From NCBI GenBank assembly GCA_025358395.1, contig JANYJT010000176.1, positions 1 to 34,051 on the forward strand: DNA of 34,051 nucleotides, written 5' to 3'. The notes under the pieces were generated by a model that was given only the letters and a program-made list of their open reading frames with translations, was not told where the DNA came from and made no database searches. Positions 23,900 through 33,400 of this stretch are shown here, piece by piece. The stretch comes from Bacteroidia bacterium (lineage in GTDB: Bacteria > Bacteroidota > Bacteroidia > Bacteroidales > Prolixibacteraceae). Every line of letters starts with the position of its first letter. Positions within the stretch are counted from its first letter, which is position 1. Both the position numbers and the translations under genes were made by a program.

Positions 23900-24457
23900 C
23901 TAGCGTTTCAAAATCTCACTGATTTTTACACTGTCAACCATCAGCTCGCCGGCAAGAAACTGGTTTTCGCGGATATTTATTTTAAGCGTGATGTTTTTCA
24001 TGGTGTCATCCAACGCTTTATTGAATGCATTTTCTGCCTCCCTGGTGTTCGCGTTTGCCACATAATAGTTGCTGAAAGGGTAGGTTAATCTCAGAAAACT
24101 GGAATCTTTGCGATTCAGATAGGCCATGGCTTTCACCCAGTCGTTGGTGCCAACTGGTTTTTCTTTGGTAACCGATTTGACAACTGCAAAACCCAGGCTG
24201 TCGTTGTTAAAGATCACGAAAACGCTTTGATTGTTGTCCCATGCCATTTTATCCACCTTAAATTTGTTGGCCTCGAAACTGAGCCAGATGTAGTTTCCCT
24301 GGAGGGAGGCTCCGGTACGGTTGTGACTGACTTTAAAGTTAAACACATTCCCGGTTTTAGCGATATCTGCCATGGTGCTGATCATCCATCCGGGAACAAA
24401 AAGTTGCGCCATGGCTACCACGGCAAAGGCAACGAACAACAATTTATTAAGCTTCAT
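23900..24457 (-). CDS. GDYXXLXY-like membrane-anchored protein
   Basis: 185 residues from the ATG at 24457, which fits better than the longer frame because it gives an N-terminal membrane helix (about 5-27). The family signature appears as GNYIWLSF (54-61), and RLTYPFSNYYV is the usual second conserved segment. Proteins of this family are encoded beside DUF2157 membrane proteins, as here: the start overlaps the DUF2157 stop by 11 bases. Function is not known; the pair is presumably an envelope complex. Confidence 0.8.
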   Translation of the reverse strand: MKLNKLLFVAFAVVAMAQLFVPGWMISTMADIAKTGNVFNFKVSHNRTGASLQGNYIWLSFEANKFKVDKMAWDNNQSVFVIFNNDSLGFAVVKSVTKEKPVGTNDWVKAMAYLNRKDSSFLRLTYPFSNYYVANANTREAENAFNKALDDTMKNITLKINIRENQFLAGELMVDSVKISEILKR

Positions 24458-25742
24458 TTTTCCTTTGTTTTTTAAGCATCCACCAATTGGTAACAAAAAA
24501 TCCGATGCCAACTCCAACAAACATCAGACCTTTAACAACATAGGTCAGGTCAATGTCGAACGACCGGCATATCAGCAAGATTGTGATAACCATCATTCCT
24601 GAATTTAGTGTGCTCAGATTGTTTTTTCCGGCACCTTCCCTGATCATCATCACCCCTGTTGCAAAGACAGCCAGATTGATCAGATAGACAGAAAAAGTGG
24701 TAAAGAATCCGAGGAGAAAGATGAGTAGAAACAACAACCAGGAGAACTCCATGATCTTTAGCTCTGCCAGTCCCCGCTTGCGAACCTCATGATACAACAA
24801 TCCGGCCGCAAGGGCAAACAACAAAGCAAAAGTTACAAACTCAGGAGAGATCGAAAGGGCATCAAAAGGATGAGACTTAACTGCCAATTTCTCCCAATTT
24901 GATTTGAAGGACATGACAATCAGCGCAATGAAGGAACCTATTGCTCCAATAATCCGATAGCCGTTTTGTTCGGGTGTCCGGTATTGGAAATAATTGCTTT
25001 TCCCAATAGAATAGAAAATTCCAAATAAAGTAAAATAGACCGGAGGCATCAACTCTCCAAAATTGTGAACAACAGCAGCCAGGTTAATGGTCAGTACGCC
25101 CGGTACCACCCAGTGTAATAATTTCGTTAGCGGACCATCTGAGGAATTTCGTATCAAATTGAAATAATGTGGAGCGACAACTAAGAAGAGAAGCCATGGA
25201 AGATGTACGCTCAACAATGCCGAGCCATCATTGCGAATGGCAAAACTGTAGGAGAGGATGCCGATTAGGTAGGCAATCGAGACAGCCGAAGAATTCATGA
25301 TATAAACCAGAGGGACAGTCAGCATCATCCAGGTCAGGATAAAAGTGCTGGCATCGCCATTGATGTGGTAAATCTGGCTGACCAGCGAAATATTGGCATT
25401 GACGGCAAAGAAAAGAATCAGGGCAGTACTTTCAAGCCATACCACCTTCTCCGGCTTTTTATACATGGCATAGAGGCAAGCCATTTGGGGTATAATCAGC
25501 AGTAAAAATGCACATGCCGTTTTAATGCTTCGGGGAAGCTCTTCCCATTGATTTGCCACGATAAACAAAAGGCCAATTCCTACCAGGAAAGCGCCAAGAA
25601 TACCGAAAAGCAGCAACTGCTTGTTTTTACCGAAGGTTGATCCGGACTGCCTTTTTTTGTAATAGTCCGAAATTTGATGAGCCGTTTCGACAGAAATAAC
25701 ATTGGAGGAGACCAGCTCATGGAGGTCAGAGAGAATGCTCAT
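24447..25742 (-). CDS. DUF2157 domain multi-pass membrane protein
   Basis: 431 residues. A cytoplasmic N-terminal stretch of about 45 (SDLHELVSSNVISVETAHQI) is typical of DUF2157, followed by about ten to twelve membrane helices up to residue 425. It should sit in the inner membrane. The downstream GDYXXLXY gene overlaps its end, a pairing seen in other genomes. No enzymatic motif is seen and the function is unknown. It is divergent from the MMPL exporter gene. Confidence 0.85.
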   Translation of the reverse strand: MSILSDLHELVSSNVISVETAHQISDYYKKRQSGSTFGKNKQLLLFGILGAFLVGIGLLFIVANQWEELPRSIKTACAFLLLIIPQMACLYAMYKKPEKVVWLESTALILFFAVNANISLVSQIYHINGDASTFILTWMMLTVPLVYIMNSSAVSIAYLIGILSYSFAIRNDGSALLSVHLPWLLFLVVAPHYFNLIRNSSDGPLTKLLHWVVPGVLTINLAAVVHNFGELMPPVYFTLFGIFYSIGKSNYFQYRTPEQNGYRIIGAIGSFIALIVMSFKSNWEKLAVKSHPFDALSISPEFVTFALLFALAAGLLYHEVRKRGLAELKIMEFSWLLFLLIFLLGFFTTFSVYLINLAVFATGVMMIREGAGKNNLSTLNSGMMVITILLICRSFDIDLTYVVKGLMFVGVGIGFFVTNWWMLKKQRKNEA

Positions 25743-26045
25743 AAATTAAGTGATTTTAGGTTATTTAAAATCAATACAATGTCAAAGGTAAGAATTAGGT
25801 TTTCTAAATGAGGAAACTATTCAGGAAAAAAAGCTTCAAAATCAGTTTGATGTCCGTTTTCTATTGAATTTTCTATCCACCAATAAGCCTATGGATTCGA
25901 ATATTTTAAAAGTAATGGAATCAGATTATAATTATTGCCTCAAATTTGTAAGGCCTGCTTTGCGAATTGTTGTTTCGATGAATTATTTTTTCGTTTAATT
26001 CATTTACCTTCGCTGATTCATACTAAATGTGATCAAGCACCCGCT
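25743..26045. other. divergent intergenic region between DUF2157 and MMPL genes
   Basis: 303 bases, AT-rich. It holds a -7 match for the DUF2157 side and a small in-frame ORF of 35 codons (25891-25998) with no supporting features. On the + side TACCTTCG near 26005 is a one-mismatch -7 candidate for MMPL. No repeat, RNA gene or palindrome was seen. Confidence 0.5.
25783..25790 (-). promoter_or_regulatory. -7 element of the DUF2157 / GDYXXLXY operon
   Basis: TACCTTTG on the minus strand matches TAnnTTTG exactly, about 40 bases ahead of the start. A TTTC lies 22 bases further upstream as a weak -33. Confidence 0.45.
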
Positions 26046-28400
26046 ATGTGGAAATATTTGACCCGGATACTTCTTCGCAACAGACCTGTCATACTGATAA
26101 TTATTGTTCTACTCACCGCTTTTATGGGGTGGAAAGGACTCGGAGTAAAACTTTCGTACGAAAACGCCAGTATCCTTCCGGCGGATGATAGCTTTATCGT
26201 CGATTACAGTGCCTTCAAAAAACGGTTTGGCGAAGACGGCAGTGTCCTTGTGATTGGGGTGGAGAACCCCAACATGTTTAAGCTGAAAGATTTCAACCAA
26301 TGGTATGACCTGACAGCCGACATGACCAAGGTTTTTGGGGTCGAAGGAGTTACCTCCATCACAAAAGCGGCGATCATAGAGAAAAATGATTCCCTGCGTC
26401 AGTTTGAATTCAAACCGCTGGTTCCGGTGAGACCAACCTCTCAATCAACCGTAGACAGCCTGAAAACCAAGATCCTTTCCCTGAAATTTTATGATGGCCT
26501 GCTTTTCAACTCAAAGACTGACGTTTATATCCTGGCTATCACCTTGAAAAAAGCGGTACTGAACGACAAGATCCGCATGACGATCACCGACAACATTGTT
26601 GCCGGAGCCGAACAGTACAGTACCCAAAGCGGATTGAAAATTCACTATTCCGGCCTTCCATACATCCGGACTGTTATGGCCCGAACCGTGCAGCGTGAGC
26701 TCTTCCTCTTCGTTCTTCTTTCGATTCTCATCGCGGCTGTCATCCTTTATCTGTTTTTCCGATCGGGAAAAGTTGTGGCCAGCTCGCTGATCGTCGTGGC
26801 CATCAGTATTGTTTTTACCCTGGGGATGATTGGCCTCTTTGGCTTTAAAATAAGCATTCTCACCGGGGTAATTCCCTCACTGATCGTGGTGATCGCTATC
26901 GAAAACTGCATCTACATTCTTAACAAATACCACTGGGAGTACCGCAATCATGGTAATAAAATACTGGCACTTTCCAGAGTTGTCAGAAGGATAGGCTTCG
27001 CTTCATTGATGGTAAATACGGCTACAGCTGCCGGCTTTGCAGCATTCATCCTTGTCTCCAACCAATTGTTGCGCGAATTCGGTATTATCGCTTCCATCAG
27101 CATCATGATGGAATACGCGCTCTGCATCACCTTGCTGCCGATTATCTTCAGCTACATGGATCCGCCGAGTGAAAAGCATGTTAAACATTTGGACAACACT
27201 TTCTTCAATTCGATCCTGGAGAAGATCCTGTATATCATTCAATTCAAGAGAAAATGGGTTTTTTTGATGGCAGGAGCTTTACTGGTGGTCGGGATTATCG
27301 GCATGTTGAATATGCGCACATCCGGAAAGGTGACTGACGATATTCACCAGGGGAATCCGCTCTACCAGGACCTGAAATTCTTTGAGACACAGCTTGGTGG
27401 AGTGATGCCTTTCGAAATATCCGTCGATACTAAAAAGAAAAAAGGGGTCATGCTCTTTTCGACCATCCAGCGAATCGAACAACTTCAAAATGTCATTTCC
27501 AGAAACAAGGAGTTTTCAAAACCGCTCTCGGTTGCTGAATTTGTAAAATTTGCCAAGCAAGCTTATTTCAATGGCAATCCCGAGATGTACACCTTGCCCA
27601 ACTCGATGGAAAAGACTTTTGTACTTTCTTATATGCCTAAAAAAACGGAAGGTCAACAACAATTGCTCACTTCATTCATTGACAGTTCCCAGCAGATTAC
27701 ACGTATCAGCTTTCAGATGGCCGATATTGGCACCAAAGACATGAACCGATTGCTGGACAGCATCCGCCCAAAAGTAGATTCAATTTTTGCAAAGGCGGAT
27801 TATGATGTGAAGATTACTGGCAGCAGTGTTGTTTATGCCAGGGGAACAGAATTTTTGATCAAGCACCTGCTGATCAGCGTTTTAATAGCGATAGGATTTA
27901 TCTCAGTTCTGATGGCGCTCATGTTTTCAAGCGTGCGGATGATTGCTGTATCCATGATACCCAACATCATCCCCTTGATTATAACAGCTGCTATCATGGG
28001 GTTTACCGGAGTTCCCATCAAACCCTCTACCATCATTGTTTTCAGCATCGCCCTGGGTATCTCGGTAGACAATACCATACAGTATCTGTCGCGCTACAGG
28101 CATGAATTGAAATTAACAAACAACAACATCGCGTTGTCGACGTTGAATGCCTTGCGTGAAGCCGGATTCAGCATGATCTACACTTCGATCGTTCTGGTAC
28201 TGGGATTCAGCGTCTTTATGGTGTCGAGTTTTGGCGGGACGCAGGCGTTGGGCTTGCTCGTTTCGACCACTCTTTTTATTGCCATGTTCTTCAACATCAT
28301 AGTGTTGCCATCTCTTCTCATGGCGCTGGACAAATATCTGGTAACAAAAGCATTCCAGGAAGAACCGGTTATTGATATAGATGAAGACGAAGAAGGATAA
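26046..28400 (+). CDS. MMPL/RND family transporter
   Basis: 784 residues from the ATG at 26046; an upstream TTG frame extension adds a Cys-rich stretch that does not fit. The architecture is a duplicated RND: helix at about 12-30, a large periplasmic loop, then five helices (about 215-390) with the family's conserved IAIENCIYILNKY; a second helix at about 405-425, a second loop and five more helices (about 625-765) with GISVDNTIQYLSRYRHE. The D/E residues in TM4 and TM10 that carry protons in RND pumps are seen in these segments. It resembles HpnN-like or hydrophobe exporters; substrates could be lipids or hopanoid-like molecules but are not shown. No membrane-fusion protein or outer-membrane channel is adjacent. 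Confidence 0.88.
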   Translation: MWKYLTRILLRNRPVILIIIVLLTAFMGWKGLGVKLSYENASILPADDSFIVDYSAFKKRFGEDGSVLVIGVENPNMFKLKDFNQWYDLTADMTKVFGVEGVTSITKAAIIEKNDSLRQFEFKPLVPVRPTSQSTVDSLKTKILSLKFYDGLLFNSKTDVYILAITLKKAVLNDKIRMTITDNIVAGAEQYSTQSGLKIHYSGLPYIRTVMARTVQRELFLFVLLSILIAAVILYLFFRSGKVVASSLIVVAISIVFTLGMIGLFGFKISILTGVIPSLIVVIAIENCIYILNKYHWEYRNHGNKILALSRVVRRIGFASLMVNTATAAGFAAFILVSNQLLREFGIIASISIMMEYALCITLLPIIFSYMDPPSEKHVKHLDNTFFNSILEKILYIIQFKRKWVFLMAGALLVVGIIGMLNMRTSGKVTDDIHQGNPLYQDLKFFETQLGGVMPFEISVDTKKKKGVMLFSTIQRIEQLQNVISRNKEFSKPLSVAEFVKFAKQAYFNGNPEMYTLPNSMEKTFVLSYMPKKTEGQQQLLTSFIDSSQQITRISFQMADIGTKDMNRLLDSIRPKVDSIFAKADYDVKITGSSVVYARGTEFLIKHLLISVLIAIGFISVLMALMFSSVRMIAVSMIPNIIPLIITAAIMGFTGVPIKPSTIIVFSIALGISVDNTIQYLSRYRHELKLTNNNIALSTLNALREAGFSMIYTSIVLVLGFSVFMVSSFGGTQALGLLVSTTLFIAMFFNIIVLPSLLMALDKYLVTKAFQEEPVIDIDEDEEG

Positions 28401-28426
28401 AGGATAAAGTTTAAACTTTATCCTTA
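28399..28426. terminator. palindrome spanning both stop codons of the convergent MMPL and ExbD genes
   Basis: A perfect 28-base palindrome, arms TAAGGATAAAGTTT (28399-28412) and its complement (28413-28426). It overlaps the MMPL stop (TAA 28398-28400) and contains the ExbD stop (28424-28426). It may act as a two-way terminator, although it is AT-rich and lacks a long T-tract. Confidence 0.5.
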
Positions 28427-28825
28427 ACCAGCTCTCTTTTCCGTTGCAAGAATCATCTTAATCTGAAGCTTGTTTCCAATGGCGAGCACATCGATTAAGT
28501 CCTGGATAGTCAGTGAATTATCGGTTCTTAAGACGATGGTCACATCGCTGATTTTTTGCTTGATAGCTTTGAGTGACCCCTCCAGTTTGTTAAATGGTAT
28601 CTGCTCCTTGTCGATATAATAATTTTTCTCTTTGGTAATGGATAAGGTGATCTGTTTCTTATCGAGTGTCTGATTGGAGGCTGATTTTGGCAAAAGCAGC
28701 TTGATCACATTCGGATTGGCAAAGGTTGCCACCAAAAGGAAAAAGAGCAGCAGAAAGAACATGATGTCATTCAGCGATCCAGTTGCAACTTCGGGTTTAA
28801 ATTCAAGCCTTTTCCGCAGCTTCAT
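28424..28825 (-). CDS. ExbD/TolR family biopolymer transport protein
   Basis: 133 residues from the ATG at 28825; a TTG 15 bases upstream is in frame but would overlap the ExbB-like gene. One N-terminal membrane helix (about 22-40) contains the conserved aspartate Asp20 in SLNDIMFFLLLFF, needed for proton use. The periplasmic part ends in the usual beta-rich fold. It works with the MotA/TolQ/ExbB channel encoded directly upstream, 1 base away. It should energise a TonB-like or Tol-like partner, but no TonB gene is in the window. Confidence 0.9.
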   Translation of the reverse strand: MKLRKRLEFKPEVATGSLNDIMFFLLLFFLLVATFANPNVIKLLLPKSASNQTLDKKQITLSITKEKNYYIDKEQIPFNKLEGSLKAIKQKISDVTIVLRTDNSLTIQDLIDVLAIGNKLQIKMILATEKRAG

Positions 28826-28826
28826 T

Positions 28827-29480
28827 TCAGTTGTGTTCAATGATGTTGATAAACTCGAAAGCGTCTACCTCTACCCTGTTCATATATTTATCGATCATGA
28901 TGCTCAGGATATGGTAACCGGTATATGCCACAACGCCGACGATCAGTCCGAGGCCGCTCGAGATCATTTTTTGGTACAGTCCGCCGGAAATAATTCCGAT
29001 ACTGATATTATCTGATAACGATATATCGTAAAAAATCTTGATTACCCCGGCAATGGTACCAATAAAACCAAGCATGGGAGCAATCCCCGCAAAGAGACCC
29101 AGATAGTGCAGGTCTTTGCCCATCTTGTTCATCTCAATCTGAGCTGCGGTCTCAATGGAACTCTCCACCTCTTTGATTGGTTTGCCGATGCTTCGGGTGG
29201 CGTGGTAGAATATCCGGCTGTAGGAACTGTTTCCAGCCTGCAATGTGGCGATCGCCTGATTCAGATCACCGCTTTTCAGATAGGAATGGAAGGCAGTGAC
29301 AATTTGTGGTTCAGGCTTGGTATAGCGCCTGATTTCTATGTACTTAACAATTATCAAGTAACAGGATATCAAAGAAATGACCCCAATTGGAACAAGAATC
29401 CAACCTCCTTTAAGCAAGAGGTCAATCCCATCGATGTTTGCTGCTGCAGGTATATTTTGAACGCCTAATTGTAATATCAT
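28827..29480 (-). CDS. MotA/TolQ/ExbB proton channel family protein
   Basis: 217 residues with three membrane helices (about 28-47, 130-152 and 165-190). The core GLFAGIAPMLGFIGTIAGVI is the family signature. The N-terminal end before the first helix is short and the loop between helices one and two is cytoplasmic. It forms the inner-membrane motor with the ExbD protein encoded next. Which outer-membrane process it powers is not shown. Upstream lies a tandem-word repeat element. Confidence 0.9.
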   Translation of the reverse strand: MILQLGVQNIPAAANIDGIDLLLKGGWILVPIGVISLISCYLIIVKYIEIRRYTKPEPQIVTAFHSYLKSGDLNQAIATLQAGNSSYSRIFYHATRSIGKPIKEVESSIETAAQIEMNKMGKDLHYLGLFAGIAPMLGFIGTIAGVIKIFYDISLSDNISIGIISGGLYQKMISSGLGLIVGVVAYTGYHILSIMIDKYMNRVEVDAFEFINIIEHN

Positions 29481-29502
29481 ACTTATATTTTAATGAATTA
29501 TT

Positions 29503-29637
29503 AATGTGCTAATGTGCTAATGTGCTAATGTGCTAATGTGCTAATTTAAAAAAAAAGAACGCCCATGCTTTAAATTTTTATATTTCACTCACAAATTTCA
29601 CAATTAGCACATTAGCATATTAACACATTAGCACATT
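29503..29637. repeat. inverted tandem-word element between ExbB-like and deacetylase genes
   Basis: Five tandem 8-base words AATGTGCT (29503-29542) on the left, and four inverted words AGCACATT-like on the right (29606-29637), with a 63-base A/T-rich core. The whole can fold into one long hairpin. It ends 3 bases before the deacetylase stop. It lies upstream of the ExbB-like start and would be in its leader if transcribed from the deacetylase. No gene is inside. Confidence 0.85.
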
Positions 29638-29640
29638 TTC

Positions 29641-30351
29641 CTACGCCCACTTGCTTAGCTGTTTGAAATTGGAGCGCATTTTCTTGATTCGCTGGAGATA
29701 AGTGTGAACGAACAATCTCCGCACTTTTGCAAACTCAATTTTTTTGAAAACATATCCTTCAGCTTTCAAGGCTTCGATAGCCCTGGGAAGGGCCCATCTC
29801 AAATGTTCATTCGCTTTGTACGAGTCGTGGAAAGTGATGATACTACCGGGCCGTACAAACTTCAGCACGTTTTCCAAAACCTCCTCTTTTGTAATGTTGC
29901 CGTTGTAATCGCAGGAGATGACATCCCACATGATGATCCGGTATTTTTGTGAAAGGAAGATGTACTGACCTCTGGTGAGCCAGCCATGAGGCGGCCGGAA
30001 GAGATTGGATCCAATGAGCCTGTTGGCCTGTTCAATATCTTTAAAATACTCGAGATTGCTGGTTTTCAGCCCCTGAAGATGGTGGTAAGTATGATTGCCC
30101 ACAGCATGACCATCTTCCAATATTTGTTCAAAGATCTCAGGATAACGGAAAACATTTTCGCCAACGGCAAAAAAGGTTGCTTTTATCTGGTTTTCATTCA
30201 AAAGATCAAGAACCCAAGGTGTAACTGCAGGCACCGGCCCATCGTCAAAGGTAAGATAGACTGCTTTTTCCTCTGTTGACATGCGCCAAACAGCGGCTGG
30301 AAACCATTTTGTGAAAAATCCCGGCAGTTGTACCTGTAACTTAAACCTCAT
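29641..30351 (-). CDS. polysaccharide deacetylase (NodB homology, CE4)
   Basis: 236 residues with the five CE4 motifs: TFDDGP (34-39), metal-binding HTYHH with His87 and His91, RPPHG (119-123), WDVISCDY (142-149) and ITFHDS with His175. No signal peptide is evident; a short amphipathic start precedes the domain. The enzyme removes acetyl groups from N-acetylated sugars such as chitin oligomers or peptidoglycan; which one is unknown. It lies 70 bases after the DUF2723 gene on the same strand, but has its own likely promoter. Confidence 0.9.
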   Translation of the reverse strand: MRFKLQVQLPGFFTKWFPAAVWRMSTEEKAVYLTFDDGPVPAVTPWVLDLLNENQIKATFFAVGENVFRYPEIFEQILEDGHAVGNHTYHHLQGLKTSNLEYFKDIEQANRLIGSNLFRPPHGWLTRGQYIFLSQKYRIIMWDVISCDYNGNITKEEVLENVLKFVRPGSIITFHDSYKANEHLRWALPRAIEALKAEGYVFKKIEFAKVRRLFVHTYLQRIKKMRSNFKQLSKWA

Positions 30352-30374
30352 AATATTTTTTTAATCTGCAAGCG

Positions 30375-30406
30375 CAAAAATAACGATAATCTTCGAATTG
30401 CGTAAA
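30375..30406 (-). promoter_or_regulatory. promoter of the polysaccharide deacetylase gene
   Basis: On the minus strand TTTA (30406 to 30403), a 20-base spacer, then TATTTTTG (30382 to 30375), which matches TAnnTTTG exactly. It lies in the short gap after the DUF2723 stop. Confidence 0.5.
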
Positions 30407-30420
30407 TTCTATCTGCACAA

Positions 30421-33400
30421 TCATTTTGGAGCGCCGTTTCGAATATCCGGCTGAATGACCGAAAACATTTTGGTGAGTTTTGTATTTATCTCTTTTGATA
30501 AATCCTTCTCGCCATATTTTTCAGTAATGACCCCAAGTTCCTGCAGCAAATAGAAAGCTCGCTGCATGTCGTCTGATACGGAGTCTCTAAACTTTGGTTC
30601 CAGAGAAAGATAATAGAGAATTTCCTGTTCATTGTTTTCTACCATCTGTTTGACTACCTCATTCCCCTTTTTCACCGCAGCAGGCAACATATTAACTTCC
30701 ATCGAGGTACGCTCTTTGCCCATTTTTTGCATATCGTACTGGGCGGCTTTGTAATAGGCTTCAGCCATCAGAAGATTAAAATAGTTGTACGGTACTTTCT
30801 TGTTGGGAACCAATTCATTGCAACGATCGAGCACGGCAACGGCCGAATCGGTTTTGCCCTCGACAACAAGCTGATCGGCCAACCTGACAAAATTGTTACG
30901 GATGTTCATCGACATTCTCATGTTATTTTCGTCGAGGTAAACCTTCGGATCATTCATGTTGCCCCACTTGAATTTGTTGATGATGTTGTTGTACATCAGG
31001 TTGGAACTCACCCTGCCGATCTGGCCCTCTTTGACTTTTGTTTTGATAGGTACCAAACGATAGGCAAATCCCTCTGCCTGAAAATATTCCTGAAGGTTGA
31101 GATACTTTTCCCTTCCTACCGTCACGGCGAAATAAATCGGTCGCTTCCACTTGTTGTTGTTGATGATATCCAGGATAATCATCTCATCTTTCGAAATATA
31201 ATTGCTTGTCAGGTTGATATCCAGCTTATCAACGATCAGAGAATCATCTTTGGCATCAACAGTCCCTGAGGCAAGAACCGCTTTTTTGTCGACAGGGAAA
31301 TAAAGCTGCTTGGATGGCAGGAAAGAGGAGTTGTCGGCTTGCTGTAATTTTGTAGCAGGATCTTCCGAGCGGATAAATTCGAGCGCCTCATTGAGATTGA
31401 CGGGACGCTTGAGTTGGTCAAGCACATAAACGATATCACGTGTTCCCTGCACCACCTGATCTTCTGTAAATTTGATCGGGAGTGGGTCGGACTCATAATA
31501 TTTCTTCCTCATCTGGTCGATATACCAGTCGGTCTGAAGGTAGCTCAGGTTACATACCCTCACATCTGTACGGATACCTTCCACCTCCTGGGCATACCAC
31601 AAGGGGAATGTATCGTTGTCACCATTGGTAAAGATAATGGCATTGGGGGCACAGGTCTGAAGGTAGTTTCCGCCAAAATCCCGTGCGGTATATCTGCCTG
31701 AGCGATCATGATCATCCCAGTTTTCGGAAGCCATCAAAACCGGTACAGCAAAAAGTGATACCACTGTCGCGACAATGGCACTTATGGTTCCTGCCGAAAA
31801 TCTTTTGAGCAGGTCGTAGATTGCTAAAACGCCCAATCCAATCCATATGGCAAAAGCATAGAATGAACCGGCATAGGCATAATCCCTTTCGCGTGGCTGA
31901 AGAGGGTCCTGGTTCAGGTAAATAACAATGGCAAGTCCGGTCATAAAGAAAAGCAGCATCACTACCGCGAAGTCCTGTTTCCCCTTTTTACCGGATTGAT
32001 ATTGGAAAAACATTCCCATCAACCCCAGAATAAATGGAAGCATGTAATAGGCATTTTTTGCCTTGTTAGCTCCGAGCGTTGGAGGCAGGTGGTTCTGATC
32101 TCCGAGACGAATAGCATCCAGAAAGTTAATCCCGGTGATCCAGTTGCCGTTCAGGATACCGCCCGAACCCTGAACATCGTTTTGGCGGCCAGAGAAATTC
32201 CATAAAAAATACCGGAGGTACATAAATCCCACCTGGTAAGTAAAGAAAAACTGGAGGTTTTCCCCGAAAGTAGGTTTCATCAGTGTTTCCGGTTCTCCCT
32301 GCCTGTTGGTTGCCTGGATCGGCGTTCCCTTGATGCCTGCCCAATTTTTATATTCCTGAACATGTTCCGGGTTGGAACTGTACATCCTGGGGAATATCGT
32401 ACAAAAACGGGAGTCATAGTTCGGAGACTGCTTGTATTCGGCAATGACATACTTGCCCTTTCTCATAATGTAACTCGGACTACCCTGAATGTACGGATCT
32501 TTACTATCCAGCGGAGCATTGTAATACTGGCCGTATCCCAGCGGGCGGCTTCCATATTGGTCACGGTTGAGATAGGATAGCAGGGAGAATACGTTGTCCG
32601 GATTGTTCTGATCCATCGGCGGATTGGCTGAGGAGCGGATCACAGTCATGGCATAGGATGAATAGCCTATTACAATCACCGAAAGGCATATCAGCACTGT
32701 GTTGGCTACAACTTTTTTATGACGGTGGGTGTAGACGATTCCATAGCAAATGCCGGCAGTCAGGGCAATCAGATAGATGATCACACCACTGTTGTAAGGC
32801 AATCCGATGCCATTGACAAATAACAACTCAAACCATGAAGCGACTACCACGATACCGGGGATGACCATCCAGATCATCACTCCGAGGATGAAGAACGAAA
32901 GTCCGGCGGCTATCAGGATCCCGTTTCGGGTTGGCTCATATTTTCTGAAATAGTAAACAAAGGCGATGGCCGGAATGGCCAGAAGGTTTAAAAGGTGAAC
33001 TCCGATAGAAAGTCCGATCAGATAACAGATCAAGATGATCCAACGGTTGGCATAGGGTTCATCCGCTTCGTTCTCCCATTTCAATATGGCCCAAAAGACG
33101 AGGGCTGTAAACAGGGATGATGTACCATAAACTTCTCCTTCTACCGCCGAAAACCAGAATGTATCAGAAAAAGTATAAGCCAGGGCACCTACCGCTCCCG
33201 CACCAAGGATGACAATCAACTCAGGAAATGTCTCACTTTTACCGGTGACAATGATTTTTTTTGCAAGGTGCGTGATGCTCCAGAACAGGAACAGTATGGT
33301 GAAAGCGCTTGCCAGGGCTGACATGATATTCACCATGACAGGGATTTGGGAAGTAGACATGGCGAACATGGTGAAAATACGTCCAAGGATCATGAACAAC

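Noticed and set aside
25891..25998. A 35-codon frame upstream of the MMPL gene
   Set aside because: It is short, has no ribosome-binding site or recognised motif, and could be chance in AT-rich DNA.
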